A stretch of DNA of 64,000 bases, taken from positions 124,001-188,000 of the forward strand of contig NZ_MZNT01000007.1 in NCBI RefSeq assembly GCF_002042965.1, in the 5' to 3' direction. Shown one piece after another: positions 25,431-34,063 of the stretch (the stretch's first letter is position 1; each line of letters begins with the position of its first letter). The position numbers were made by a program, and so were the translations under genes. Under the pieces are notes generated by a model, which saw only the letters and a list, made by a program, of their open reading frames with translations, had not been told where the DNA came from and did not search any database. Origin of the DNA: Paenibacillus sp. 32352. GTDB taxonomy: Bacteria > Bacillota > Bacilli > Paenibacillales > NBRC-103111.

Positions 25431-25731
25431 CATCACTACATAATTATACCTCATTACAAACCAAATGTTGGAGGTCTATTCAAATGTATATGTTCATTTT
25501 TTAAACAATCTTAAAAGTTTTATCCGTTGCTTCAACTATTTTCCCAAAAGAGGTCGAATAGAATTCACCTGGGAGAGCCGGTTGATGAACCTGTCAGGCT
25601 TGCATGTCAGACCGGTGTAGTATCAATCTGGAATGGGTGGATTGGGCAGAATCGCCCGTAAGTAGGGCATCACCAGCATGTGATATATGGGGAAATTAGC
25701 GGAGAAGTGAACATAAGATATCGCCTAGCCT
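25431..25731. other. Intergenic region with an unexplained structured segment
   Basis: The left part holds the regulator's promoter. From about 25560 to 25730 the DNA is more GC-rich and full of short inverted repeats (for example CCGGTTGA near 25580 with TCAGACCGG near 25610, and CCTGTCAGG between them). All six frames are short. It is not a group II intron domain V or any riboswitch I can recognise. Confidence 0.35.
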
Positions 25732-26571
25732 TTATATGTCCACGGGAAAAGCATCGTTTTTGGAGATGTGTATCTTATCGCTTGGAAAAAACTTCATAAG
25801 ATACTTTTCAACTTTAAAATGGATGTCCTTATGGTACCACTTCGATAAATCATGCGCTTCAAATATATGGGACATGCCCAAACGCTCTGAACGCTTCCCC
25901 ATCGAACCGTCGCCGATATGAAGCGTATCGATCCAGATACGATCGGCAATGCCTTCGAGCATCTTGGGAAAATCAGGGGTAAACGGTAACACCGGAGAAA
26001 TAGAAGCCTGTGTGGATATTCCCGCTTCATGTACCTCTTTTAATGCTTTGAGCCGCAATCGGATTCCCGGAGCATACGGAGCAAACGTCCGCTTGATCTC
26101 CTCCCGGTCTGTTTCGATCGTCATGGATACAAGGAGCTTGCATTGATCCTTCAATTTCACTAGCAAATCCAAGTCCCTTGTGACAAGAGGGCTGCGGGTC
26201 TGTATTTGCAGCAGATCCGGCGGAGCTTCCAGCATTTCTTCCAGTACCCGCCGAGTAACAGCCGCTTCCCTCTCAATAGGCTGATACGGATCGGTCGCCG
26301 AGGACATGAACAGACGAACCGGCTTGTTTCTTCGACGAAGGCTAGCGATTTCCTTTCTGTAATTTTCAGCGGCGTTTGTTTTGATGTCGACCCATTCTCC
26401 CCAAGGGACCTCTTTGAACTTTTGGATCGGCATTTCTCTCACATAGCAGTACTTGCACGAAAAAGCGCAGCCGCTGTACGGATTTAAGGAATGAGTAAAA
26501 CCTATATCCAAGTATCCCTTGGCATCGCTAAGAATTTTTTTCGAAAGGATATTTCGTATTTCCATCTGCAT
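25732..26571 (-). CDS. SPL-family radical SAM protein
   Basis: A 279-residue radical SAM enzyme. The cluster motif is CAFSCKYC (spacing CX3CX2C) in NPYSGCAFSCKYCYVREMP, followed by LFMSSATDPYQPIEREAAVTRRVL and LLQIQTRSPLVTRDLDLL, patterns of the spore photoproduct lyase-like/Rv2578c group. True SPL is about 340 residues with a C-terminal active Cys; this shorter protein lacks that part, so DNA repair of spore photoproduct is not claimed. GGAGG ten bases before the ATG. Monocistronic. Confidence 0.85.
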   Translation of the reverse strand: MQMEIRNILSKKILSDAKGYLDIGFTHSLNPYSGCAFSCKYCYVREMPIQKFKEVPWGEWVDIKTNAAENYRKEIASLRRRNKPVRLFMSSATDPYQPIEREAAVTRRVLEEMLEAPPDLLQIQTRSPLVTRDLDLLVKLKDQCKLLVSMTIETDREEIKRTFAPYAPGIRLRLKALKEVHEAGISTQASISPVLPFTPDFPKMLEGIADRIWIDTLHIGDGSMGKRSERLGMSHIFEAHDLSKWYHKDIHFKVEKYLMKFFPSDKIHISKNDAFPVDI

Positions 26572-26845
26572 GGTGCCCTAACCTCCGTTGGCCGATTTGA
26601 CTTCTTTATTAACAGTACCATTTTGTGAGGTATCCGAACATAGCTTTCTCCCTGCTTCCGTTACTTTCCTCTGTCTACTGCTTTTCGATTATTAAATAAG
26701 AGCCGCTCACGTATACCAGACTAGCAATTGATAATCCTAATACAGGGAAATGGTAAACTGTAGGGAACCGTCACGATAACCGCCGGGGGAGACATCACGG
26801 GGTATTTGCCGCAGTGAGTCGGCATTGAGGATGGGAGTGAACAAC

Positions 26846-27868
26846 ATGAAGCAGAAATGGATGGATGTTATCAAAAACAAAGCGATCGTATGGAAAATCC
26901 CGCTGGCGGCAGCTCTTTCGTGGGAAATTGCGGAATGGGCCGGGTCCCAGCATCCGTACCTTGCGCCTTTGACGGTCATTTTATCCATTCAATTAACCGT
27001 CGATAAGTCCATTCAATTTGCATGGCAGCGTATTACGGGCACCATTGCCGGCGTCCTGTTTACTGTATGGATCGCGCCTATAGTTGGTACCAGCGGTTGG
27101 AGTATCGGCCTCCTCCTGTTGGTCGGAGCTCTATTGGTAACTTGGTTGAAATTAGACCATGCCATCCTGGTACAAGTTGCTCTCAGCATTTTATTGGTCA
27201 TGTACTTTCAAAGCAAAATGCCGAGCTATCCCTTGGACCGGGTACGCGATACGCTAATCGGAGCTGTTGTCGCTATGGTCATTCATTTGCTGGTGTTCCC
27301 GCCCGATTCCATTCACAAAGCCCGCAAAAAGATGGTCCATTTCTCAGATCATCTGTCCCATCAGTTTACCAATACGGCACTATGGATCAAGGAAGGCTGT
27401 CCCCCTCATAAAGCCCAAGCCCTGCAAAACCAATTGCAGTCGTTATTTCAAGAGCTGCATCAGACAACGACCGAGCTGGATCAAGCGGATAAGAGCTTGA
27501 AATACAATCCGTTAGGCACCAGGAAGCGCATGATCTTGAACCAGCTGACGAGGCACATGGAGCGGCTGCGGTCCGGATATGCCAATCTGGCTGACATGCT
27601 GCGGGTTTTAACGAAATGGTCCGAAAGCGGCCATTTTGCAATAGATCATCAACGCATGTGGTCCGAACATTTGTTTGAGTTATCAAGTCTCATCAAGCAT
27701 TGGAAAAAAGGGTTGGAGGAACCTGAAGCTGCTAACACCATTTCTAAAGCATCTACCCAGCAAATCCAGGCTCCCGCTCATTTAAAAGAAGAGCAGTATC
27801 CGCTTGCGTTATATATGAATGCAGAACAGGTGATTCAGGATTTCCAGAGCTCCAGTAAATTCCTGTAA
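26846..27868 (+). CDS. FUSC/ArAE family membrane protein (possible aromatic acid exporter)
   Basis: A 340-residue protein with five or six N-terminal helices (IPLAAALSWEIAEWAG, LAPLTVILSIQLTV, WQRITGTIAGVLFTVWIAP, IGLLLLVGALLVTWL, ILVQVALSILLVMYF, VRDTLIGAVVAMVIHLLVFP) and a cytosolic helical C-terminal half. HPYLAPLTVILSIQLTVDKS and RITGTIAGV are the FUSC/ArAE signature. ATG at 26846 follows GGGAGTG. Its last 34 bases overlap the convergent MobA-like gene of the molybdo-hydroxylase operon, which could generate antisense pairing between the two transcripts. Confidence 0.82.
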   Translation: MKQKWMDVIKNKAIVWKIPLAAALSWEIAEWAGSQHPYLAPLTVILSIQLTVDKSIQFAWQRITGTIAGVLFTVWIAPIVGTSGWSIGLLLLVGALLVTWLKLDHAILVQVALSILLVMYFQSKMPSYPLDRVRDTLIGAVVAMVIHLLVFPPDSIHKARKKMVHFSDHLSHQFTNTALWIKEGCPPHKAQALQNQLQSLFQELHQTTTELDQADKSLKYNPLGTRKRMILNQLTRHMERLRSGYANLADMLRVLTKWSESGHFAIDHQRMWSEHLFELSSLIKHWKKGLEEPEAANTISKASTQQIQAPAHLKEEQYPLALYMNAEQVIQDFQSSSKFL

Positions 27869-28455
27869 TCATCTGGAGTATCCACGTCCATAAACAAGTG
27901 CGGGCTCGCAAAATCTAGACAAATACCGGAGGGATCGTTGCGGATAAGCCGCCTCGCTCCTTCGTCCTTCTGCAGCATGAGCAGGTCTGGGAATGTTCCC
28001 CTCGAAAAAAGTACCGGCGGTCTTGCCAAGCCGTCATATCTTGAGGCTGCGAAGCTGCTGTTGGGATGGGATTGATATGCAAGCAGAAGCTTGTTAATCA
28101 TTGATGGAGTGATCAAAGGCTGGTCCGCTAACAGGATCATAATCGCTTCCGCTTCCATCTCTTGTGCAGCCATGACACCGCACCGCAAAGAGCCCGCTTG
28201 CCCCAAGTGTGCATCAGAACACGGAACAACGGACCATTTCCGAGACATCGGCTCCACATACAATGAGCTGTCGATCCAATCTGCTTCACCGTCCCCCGAC
28301 ACTATCACTACATGATCCAAGTCGGAGCTCAAGGCCGCTCTCAACGCATAATTTCCCAAAAGCATTGATCCCAGCGGGAGCCGAAGCTTATCCGAACCCA
28401 TTCGGGTGCTTAGTCCTGCGGCCAAATAAATCCCTACGATCTTATTCCGCTTCAC
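27835..28455 (-). CDS. MobA-like nucleotidyltransferase (molybdenum cofactor cytidylyl/guanylyltransferase type)
   Basis: A 206-residue NTP transferase: IVGIYLAAGLSTRMGSDKLRLPLG is the nucleotide-binding signature and IMILLADQPLITPSMINKLL carries the metal-binding Asp pair region. Relatives MocA and PucB add CMP to molybdopterin for enzymes of the xanthine dehydrogenase family. Start is GTG at 28455, overlapping the XdhC stop by four bases, so it is the last gene of this operon. Its 3' end overlaps the FUSC gene. Confidence 0.87.
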   Translation of the reverse strand: MKRNKIVGIYLAAGLSTRMGSDKLRLPLGSMLLGNYALRAALSSDLDHVVIVSGDGEADWIDSSLYVEPMSRKWSVVPCSDAHLGQAGSLRCGVMAAQEMEAEAIMILLADQPLITPSMINKLLLAYQSHPNSSFAASRYDGLARPPVLFSRGTFPDLLMLQKDEGARRLIRNDPSGICLDFASPHLFMDVDTPDDYRNLLELWKS

Positions 28456-29498
28456 GGTGCACCCATCCCTGTAGCGCTATTTTTTCTAAGCACGGCTATG
28501 AGCTCAGCCACAATACTGACGGCAATTTCCTCAGGCCCTTCCGCTCCAATGTCGAGCCCGACAGGATAATGAGCCTTCACAGCAACCGGCACATCGGACA
28601 GCAAACGTTCCGTTCTTCTTTTTGACCCCAGAATGCCCAGATAGCGAAAGCGCTTTATAGACAGCAGCCGAAGCAGCTCTTGATCCCTTTTCAAATGATG
28701 AGTCATAACCACTACAAATTCGTAAGGTGAAAACGAAATCTCCGGTATCGTTTCTTCGGGAAACCCAACAAGGATGGAATCGGCATCCGGAAAATAACGC
28801 CGGTCGCACAATGCGGGTCTCCAATCGCTAACCAACACGGAAAAGCCGGCAGCAGCAGCCAATGCAGCAAGCGGTCTTGCATCGGGTCCGGCACCGAACA
28901 AGACGAGTCTCGGCTTCGGTTCATATCTATACGCAAACAAAGAAGACGGGTCGGATGAAAGGAATCTGTTACCGCTATTGCAGTGTGAACCCGTCCCGGT
29001 GGACATCAACTCTGTGAGTGATCGAGGAAGATCCCCTCTCCATTCTCCGAACAGGCGGAGATTTTGGGTCAAGAACCCGTATTCGGCAACGGAGCCATCC
29101 GGTTCGAATCTTTTGATCGCCATAACCGTGTTTTGCTGATCCAGGCAATGCTTCAATGTGACTAAATGATCCTTGAGAATATCATCTACCGGCTCCATCG
29201 TCACCTGAACAATACCGCCGCACCCCTGCTCTTCCCCCCACGACAACACATCCGATGATTGCATATCGAACACAAAGCTGCGGGAAAGTCCGGTTTCCAA
29301 TATATCCGGCACGCAGGCTGCAAGGTGAGCTTCCAAGCACCCGGCACTGAGAACCCCGATTTGTGAACCGTCCTCCTGAAACAGCATGGCGGCTCCTTCT
29401 TTCCGGTAGGCGCTCCCTTTCACATGGGTAATTGTTGCCAATACACTTCTAGGGCCGGTACGTTGGACAGCTTCCAGAATACGATGTATATCCGCCAA
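28452..29498 (-). CDS. XdhC family maturation protein
   Basis: A 348-residue XdhC/CoxI protein. The N-terminal domain has RSVLATITHVKGSAYRKEGAAMLF and IGVLSAGCLEAHLA; the C-terminal Rossmann domain has LVLFGAGPDARPLAALAAAAGFSV and VVVMTHHLKRDQELL, then YLGILGSKRRTERLL. XdhC binds the molybdenum cofactor, helps its sulfuration and inserts it into the catalytic subunit. Start is a TTG at 29498 after GGAGGG. It is the fourth gene of the operon. Confidence 0.9.
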   Translation of the reverse strand: MADIHRILEAVQRTGPRSVLATITHVKGSAYRKEGAAMLFQEDGSQIGVLSAGCLEAHLAACVPDILETGLSRSFVFDMQSSDVLSWGEEQGCGGIVQVTMEPVDDILKDHLVTLKHCLDQQNTVMAIKRFEPDGSVAEYGFLTQNLRLFGEWRGDLPRSLTELMSTGTGSHCNSGNRFLSSDPSSLFAYRYEPKPRLVLFGAGPDARPLAALAAAAGFSVLVSDWRPALCDRRYFPDADSILVGFPEETIPEISFSPYEFVVVMTHHLKRDQELLRLLSIKRFRYLGILGSKRRTERLLSDVPVAVKAHYPVGLDIGAEGPEEIAVSIVAELIAVLRKNSATGMGAP

Positions 29499-29531
29499 AC
29501 TCTTCCCTCCCTCTGCTTCGAGATTAGTCCA

Positions 29532-30011
29532 TCATGATGATTTCGGGGATAATATTTCCTTTACTGCAAGATATATTTCTTCATAGGACGTGCACCTGCA
29601 AATGTTGGACTGAAGCCACACCCGAATGGTTTCTTCATCTGCATGGGGATGTGCTGCCCTTCGTAACCCCTCGCAGTTCATGATAAACCCCGGCGTGCAA
29701 TATCCGCACTGGAACGCCTGATATCGAACAAATGCCTCTGGTACCGGAGAATTCATCAAGCCTTCAATTGTCGTTACCTGCTTTCCATCGGCTTCCACAG
29801 TGAGCATTAGGCACGATTTCATGGGCAGGTTACCTAATAAAATGGTACAAGCGCCGCAATCGCCATTATCGCAGCCGGATTTGGTTCCCGTAAGCCCGAG
29901 ATGATCACGAAGCGTATATAAAAGAAGCTCGGCGGCTCTTGCATGAATCGTTCGTTTATCGCCATTGACTTCACACTGCACCTGAACCATAGTCGAATCG
30001 CGCAACACCAT
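29532..30011 (-). CDS. [2Fe-2S] subunit of a xanthine dehydrogenase-family hydroxylase
   Basis: A 159-residue electron-transfer subunit. Eight Cys form two clusters: the plant-ferredoxin type in SGCDNGDCGACTILLGN plus a later Cys (PMKSCLML), and the alpha-helical type in QCGYCTPGFIMNCEGL and ICRCTSYEEI. It passes electrons from the Mo site to the FAD subunit. It starts three bases after the FAD-subunit stop; GGCAGGTGAAGG serves the ATG at 30011, with ATG 29990 as an alternative. Confidence 0.93.
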   Translation of the reverse strand: MVLRDSTMVQVQCEVNGDKRTIHARAAELLLYTLRDHLGLTGTKSGCDNGDCGACTILLGNLPMKSCLMLTVEADGKQVTTIEGLMNSPVPEAFVRYQAFQCGYCTPGFIMNCEGLRRAAHPHADEETIRVWLQSNICRCTSYEEIYLAVKEILSPKSS

Positions 30012-30014
30012 CCT

Positions 30015-30848
30015 TCACCTGCCTTCCAATGAGTGTAACGTATCCGCTATCGTTTGTTTAAGGACAAACCGCCGATAAGGGGCAGACCCCTCGACATTAG
30101 TCAATAACGGAGCGGGAAGCTTGCCGATTGCCAGTTCTATTCTGGTCTCCAATGCCATCGAAGAATCGTTCAATAACTCATCCATCGGGATGGATCGGAA
30201 CGGGAACGAGCAGACGCCGCTATATGCGGTATGAACCTTACGGTCCTTCTTCATCGCAGCTAGAGTCACTACGGGGTAGCCGATGCTCCCGATCTGCCTT
30301 TTTTTGTAATGAACGAACGGCAGCCCCAAATTGCTTTGGTCTGTTAATGTCTGTACGAGAAATTCACCTTTCTCCAGTCTGATTTGCTGTGAAAACACCT
30401 GATGGATCGAAGCCTCCCGGATACCATGCGCTCCTGCAACAAGCACACGGCTATCGGCCAGAAGAAGCGGAAGCACTACTTCCCTGTAATGAATTTTGCC
30501 ACAGATGTTTCCTCCCAGTGTAATTTTGTTCCGGGCTGTTTGATCAGCTATTCCAAGGGCCGTTTGACTGAGCAATGGAAACAGATTCGCGGCGGATAAT
30601 GCGGATAACGTGACGCAGGACCCGATGATCAGCGAACCGTTACGGATGCCCATGACATTGCATTCCGGTATGGATTTTATATCGATAACAGCATCCGGAT
30701 GGATGGCGTGAGTTCGAGCCCATGTAATGATTTCCGTTCCCCCGGAATAATAGATAGGCTGCTTCCCCTGCTTCTGCAAATGCTGAAACTGTTCGACAGC
30801 CATCTGAATGGTAGAAGGCTTGAAGTATTCAAAGTTCAGCGGTATCAT
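30015..30848 (-). CDS. FAD-binding subunit of a xanthine dehydrogenase-family hydroxylase
   Basis: A 277-residue protein with FAD-binding domain PF00941 (FEYFKPSTIQMAVEQFQHLQ, YYSGGTEIITWARTHAIHPDAVIDIKSIPE, and TLGGNICGKIHYREVVLPLLLADSRVLV) and the CO dehydrogenase flavoprotein C-terminal domain (VHTAYSGVCSFPFR). The usual GG(N/T)I(C/A) FAD pocket is intact. It receives electrons from the [2Fe-2S] subunit. Its start overlaps the molybdenum subunit by 20 bases. Confidence 0.9.
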   Translation of the reverse strand: MIPLNFEYFKPSTIQMAVEQFQHLQKQGKQPIYYSGGTEIITWARTHAIHPDAVIDIKSIPECNVMGIRNGSLIIGSCVTLSALSAANLFPLLSQTALGIADQTARNKITLGGNICGKIHYREVVLPLLLADSRVLVAGAHGIREASIHQVFSQQIRLEKGEFLVQTLTDQSNLGLPFVHYKKRQIGSIGYPVVTLAAMKKDRKVHTAYSGVCSFPFRSIPMDELLNDSSMALETRIELAIGKLPAPLLTNVEGSAPYRRFVLKQTIADTLHSLEGR

Positions 30849-33159
30849 ACATCGTCCTCCAGATCATCTCGGGCGTCAGAGGCAAATGTTTCAGCTGCAC
30901 ACCGGCGGCGATACTCAAGCTATTGGCCAAAGCCGCGGGCATGCCGATCAAGCCATGTTCCCCGATGCCGCGCAAGCCGTAAGGCGCTTCCCAATGAGGC
31001 GTCTCTACGAATTCAACGAAGTACTGTGGCTGCTCCCCGTAATGAATCAATTTGTAGGTTCGAAATTGCGGATTAAGGACGGCACCTTGTTCATTGAATA
31101 CAAAAGCTTCCCGGCTTGCCAGACTTAAGCCCATACTCATGGCGCCTGTCACTTGGCTGCGGGCAAATGCAGGGTTAATCACTTTGCCGGCATCCAAGAC
31201 CGCTGCCGCTTTGATGATTTTGTATGTGAAATCTTTGCTATTCCATTCCACCTCTACCGCTTGAGCGCCAACCGTCCATTCCGGCCCGGGGTTCCCTTTT
31301 CCAGTCTCGGGATCCAATAAAGTCAGGTTCCGCATAGCGTAGCTTCCGCGGCCGATGATTTGTCCGCCGATTGTATTGCCATTCGGGTATGTATAGCCGT
31401 AAGCGATTTTCTCGATAGGAATCCCTCTATCAGGGTCATTCTGCAAGTAAACCCGGCCCCCGCCTACCTCCAAGTCTTTTGGCAAGCATTGCATTACGAC
31501 AGCCGCTATGCTTTTTAACTGAAGGATGGCATCATCGGCCGCTTGCAGAATCGCATTGCCGACAAGAAAGGTGCTGCGGCTCGCCACGGTTTTCCAGTGA
31601 TGGGGATCGGTTGCTGTATTAACATCCGGCGTTATGTGGATCCTCTGTTCATCCATTCGCAAGCGCTCGGCTAACAATTGAGTCAGCGCTGTCCTCGTCC
31701 CTTGACCAATTTCCACTGCGCCGCAAAGCAAATTCACACTCCCATCGGGATTGAATACTACAGTGGCTCCCGCTCCGGCATTTGTCGGCGTACTCGAATT
31801 TTTCCAGAAACAGCTAACCCCTGTTGCCCTGACGAGATGACCATGAATTTCAAGCTGGGGACGGTCGTCCCAGTGGATTAGTGATTTTAATTTCGCAATG
31901 CACATGGGCAAATCGCCCAGGTTACTTCTATTCAGCGCTGTTTGTGTCGGAGACGTAGCCCCTGGCCCTATCGCATTATAAAATCGGAATTCCAAAGGAT
32001 CCATCCCGATTCGTTTCGCCAGCTCATCCATAGCTCTTTCTATGGCGTATGTCAGTTCCGGATGGCCGAATCCCCGAAAGGAAGTCGAGTACGGGTGGTT
32101 CGTGTACATGCACAAAGAATCGCAATGAACATTCTCGATGTGGTACGGCCCTGTACAGTCGACGGCTGCGGCCCGGCTCATGATCGCTCCCCTGTCCGAA
32201 TAGGCTCCGGCGTCAAAAAAATGCCATATTTCTGCAGCCATCAGTTTGCCTTCACGGGTGCAGCCAAGCTTTATGGTGGATTCGAGTCCAATATGAACAG
32301 GAGAAGTGACCATGTCCACTTCACGGGAATTAATCAATCTCACTGCTTTGCCGCCTACAGCAAGGGTTGCCATATAGGCAAGAAACTCCAGCTGTATCGT
32401 GGATTTCCCGCCAAAGCTTCCTCCGACCAGCGGAGTATGGACAGTCACCTGATGAAGCGGAATATGGAAAATTTGGCTGATCTCCTTCTGAATTTCATAA
32501 GGCGATTGGGATGCGGAATGGATGATCACTTGTCCGTCGGGCATAATCTGGGCCGTACTGCAGCGTCTTTCCATCGCAGCATGATCTGACTGAGGTGAAC
32601 GAACCTCGATTTCAACAATTTGATCACTAGTCCTCCATCCCTCTTCCATATTCCCCTTGCGTATTTTAGTACGGTTTGCAACGTTAGTCCCGGGCTCCGG
32701 GAACACCTCCTCATGGCGCGCATACTCTTCCAACCGCTCATGAATGATCGGAGCATTGCTCCGGTAAGCTTCCTTGGGGGACTGAACGACGGGTAACAGC
32801 TCGTATTCTACCTTGATTCGACGGGCCGCCATCTCAGCTATGTATTCTTCTTCTGCGACAACTATAGCCACAGGTTCGCCGTGATATCTCACCTTATCTA
32901 TTGCAAGTGGAGGGCGATCGGACAAAGGCGTCCCGGTCAAGACGGGATAATGACGACCTGTAACGACAGCTTTAACGCCAGAAATCTTCATGGCCTCGGA
33001 TGAATCGATTGATTTTATTAAAGCGTGGGCGTGAGGACTTGTAGCAAGCTTCGCATACAGCAGCCTTGATGCCGGAATATCATTTACGTATTGCGCCGCC
33101 CCTGTAACCTTATCCCACGATTCTTTTCTGGGGATGCTTTTCCCAACCGACCGTCGGAT
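30829..33159 (-). CDS. Molybdopterin-binding large subunit, xanthine dehydrogenase family; no standard start codon at its expected N-terminus
   Basis: From the first ATG (32991) 720 codons follow, but strong family homology continues 56 codons upstream: GKSIPRKESWDKVTGAAQYV, NDIPASRLLYAKLATSPHAH. AAGGAGGGGG stands eight bases before an in-frame ATC at 33159, exactly where an ATG is expected; no ATG, GTG or TTG occurs between there and 32991. Domains: Ald_Xan_dh_C (residues about 10-125) and MoCoBD (about 135-770), with RGFGHPELTYAIE and the catalytic Glu in GLRGIGEHGLIGMPAA. Size (776) is normal. Substrate could be xanthine, another purine, nicotinate or an aldehyde; it is not decidable here. 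Confidence 0.82.
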   Translation of the reverse strand: MRRSVGKSIPRKESWDKVTGAAQYVNDIPASRLLYAKLATSPHAHALIKSIDSSEAMKISGVKAVVTGRHYPVLTGTPLSDRPPLAIDKVRYHGEPVAIVVAEEEYIAEMAARRIKVEYELLPVVQSPKEAYRSNAPIIHERLEEYARHEEVFPEPGTNVANRTKIRKGNMEEGWRTSDQIVEIEVRSPQSDHAAMERRCSTAQIMPDGQVIIHSASQSPYEIQKEISQIFHIPLHQVTVHTPLVGGSFGGKSTIQLEFLAYMATLAVGGKAVRLINSREVDMVTSPVHIGLESTIKLGCTREGKLMAAEIWHFFDAGAYSDRGAIMSRAAAVDCTGPYHIENVHCDSLCMYTNHPYSTSFRGFGHPELTYAIERAMDELAKRIGMDPLEFRFYNAIGPGATSPTQTALNRSNLGDLPMCIAKLKSLIHWDDRPQLEIHGHLVRATGVSCFWKNSSTPTNAGAGATVVFNPDGSVNLLCGAVEIGQGTRTALTQLLAERLRMDEQRIHITPDVNTATDPHHWKTVASRSTFLVGNAILQAADDAILQLKSIAAVVMQCLPKDLEVGGGRVYLQNDPDRGIPIEKIAYGYTYPNGNTIGGQIIGRGSYAMRNLTLLDPETGKGNPGPEWTVGAQAVEVEWNSKDFTYKIIKAAAVLDAGKVINPAFARSQVTGAMSMGLSLASREAFVFNEQGAVLNPQFRTYKLIHYGEQPQYFVEFVETPHWEAPYGLRGIGEHGLIGMPAALANSLSIAAGVQLKHLPLTPEMIWRTMYDTAEL

Positions 33160-33319
33160 GTAGACCCCCTCCTTACATTGAATTCATTCGCACATACTTA
33201 TCTTCCTTTTCTATCTATATACAAGAGATGTTGTCCGTATTATCTATTTAAATGAATGAACTTCCAGATAAAGGAGAACCTATTTTATATGGTACAAGGA
33301 AGGGATCTGAACCTGCACT

Positions 33320-34015
33320 ATGGAAGCAATATGGCAAAGCTCCATCCGGACGTTGTTAGGCTTTATCGTTTTGCTGTTATTAACGCGTATTTTAGGAAAA
33401 AAACAATTAAGTCAAATGACCTTCTTCACCTACATTACAGGAATTGCCCTTGGCAACATTGCGGGTGAGATGGTTTTACATAAAGACGAAATCGTTTCCG
33501 GTATCACAGCCATGACCGTTTGGGCAATGCTGACTATCTTTGTCGAGCAGCTAAGCCTTAAATCACCGATGATACGAGTTCTATTCGACGGTGAGCCTGC
33601 AATCGTCATCAAGCATGGAAAATTACAGCAAAAGGCGATGGCTTTAAGCAAATTAAATATGGATGATTTAAGCATGCTGCTAAGGGACAAAAATGTGTTC
33701 TCCATCCGGGAGGTCGATTACGCGATCCTGGAGCCTAACGGCAAACTAAGCGTATTAAAAAAGCAAGATATGGAAAGCCCGACAAAAAAGGATCTCCAGC
33801 TGCCTGTTCAAGATCGTTTGTATCTCCCTACCGAGCTCATCGTCGATGGCCAGGTTGTCAAAAGAAATTTGAAAGAGCTGCAACTGAGCTATAAGTGGCT
33901 GGAAGAACAAATCAGGCAGTCCGGCGCCGCCTCTATTCAAGAGGTGTTTTTTGCCGAGCTTCAAAGTGATGGCAGTCTTTTTGTGGATTTAAAATCAATC
34001 TTTTCAAAGCGGTAG
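33320..34015 (+). CDS. DUF421 (YetF/YcaP-like) membrane protein
   Basis: A 231-residue protein with three N-terminal helices (TLLGFIVLLLLTRILGKKQLSQMTFF, TGIALGNIAGEMVL, AMTVWAMLTIFVEQLSL) and the DUF421 cytosolic domain (VLFDGEPAIVIKHGKLQQKAMALSKLNMDDLSMLLRDKNVFSIREVDYAILEPNGKLSVLKK). B. subtilis has several paralogues, some sporulation-linked (SpoVAE-neighbour types and YetF); biochemical function is unknown. It is divergent from the molybdo-hydroxylase operon and monocistronic. The start lacks a strong ribosome binding site; upstream frames from 33256 are non-homologous. Confidence 0.85.
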   Translation: MEAIWQSSIRTLLGFIVLLLLTRILGKKQLSQMTFFTYITGIALGNIAGEMVLHKDEIVSGITAMTVWAMLTIFVEQLSLKSPMIRVLFDGEPAIVIKHGKLQQKAMALSKLNMDDLSMLLRDKNVFSIREVDYAILEPNGKLSVLKKQDMESPTKKDLQLPVQDRLYLPTELIVDGQVVKRNLKELQLSYKWLEEQIRQSGAASIQEVFFAELQSDGSLFVDLKSIFSKR

Positions 34016-34063
34016 ATAGAACCGATTTTATTGATTAATCAATTACTATTTCTCAAAAATATC

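Noticed and set aside
25560..25730. Group II intron domain V or a riboswitch
   Set aside because: The 34-base GNRA-capped hairpin with AGC triad is absent, and no known aptamer core is visible.
33256..33468. Plus-strand gene starting at 33256
   Set aside because: It overlaps the DUF421 gene in another frame, has no homology and no good ribosome binding site.
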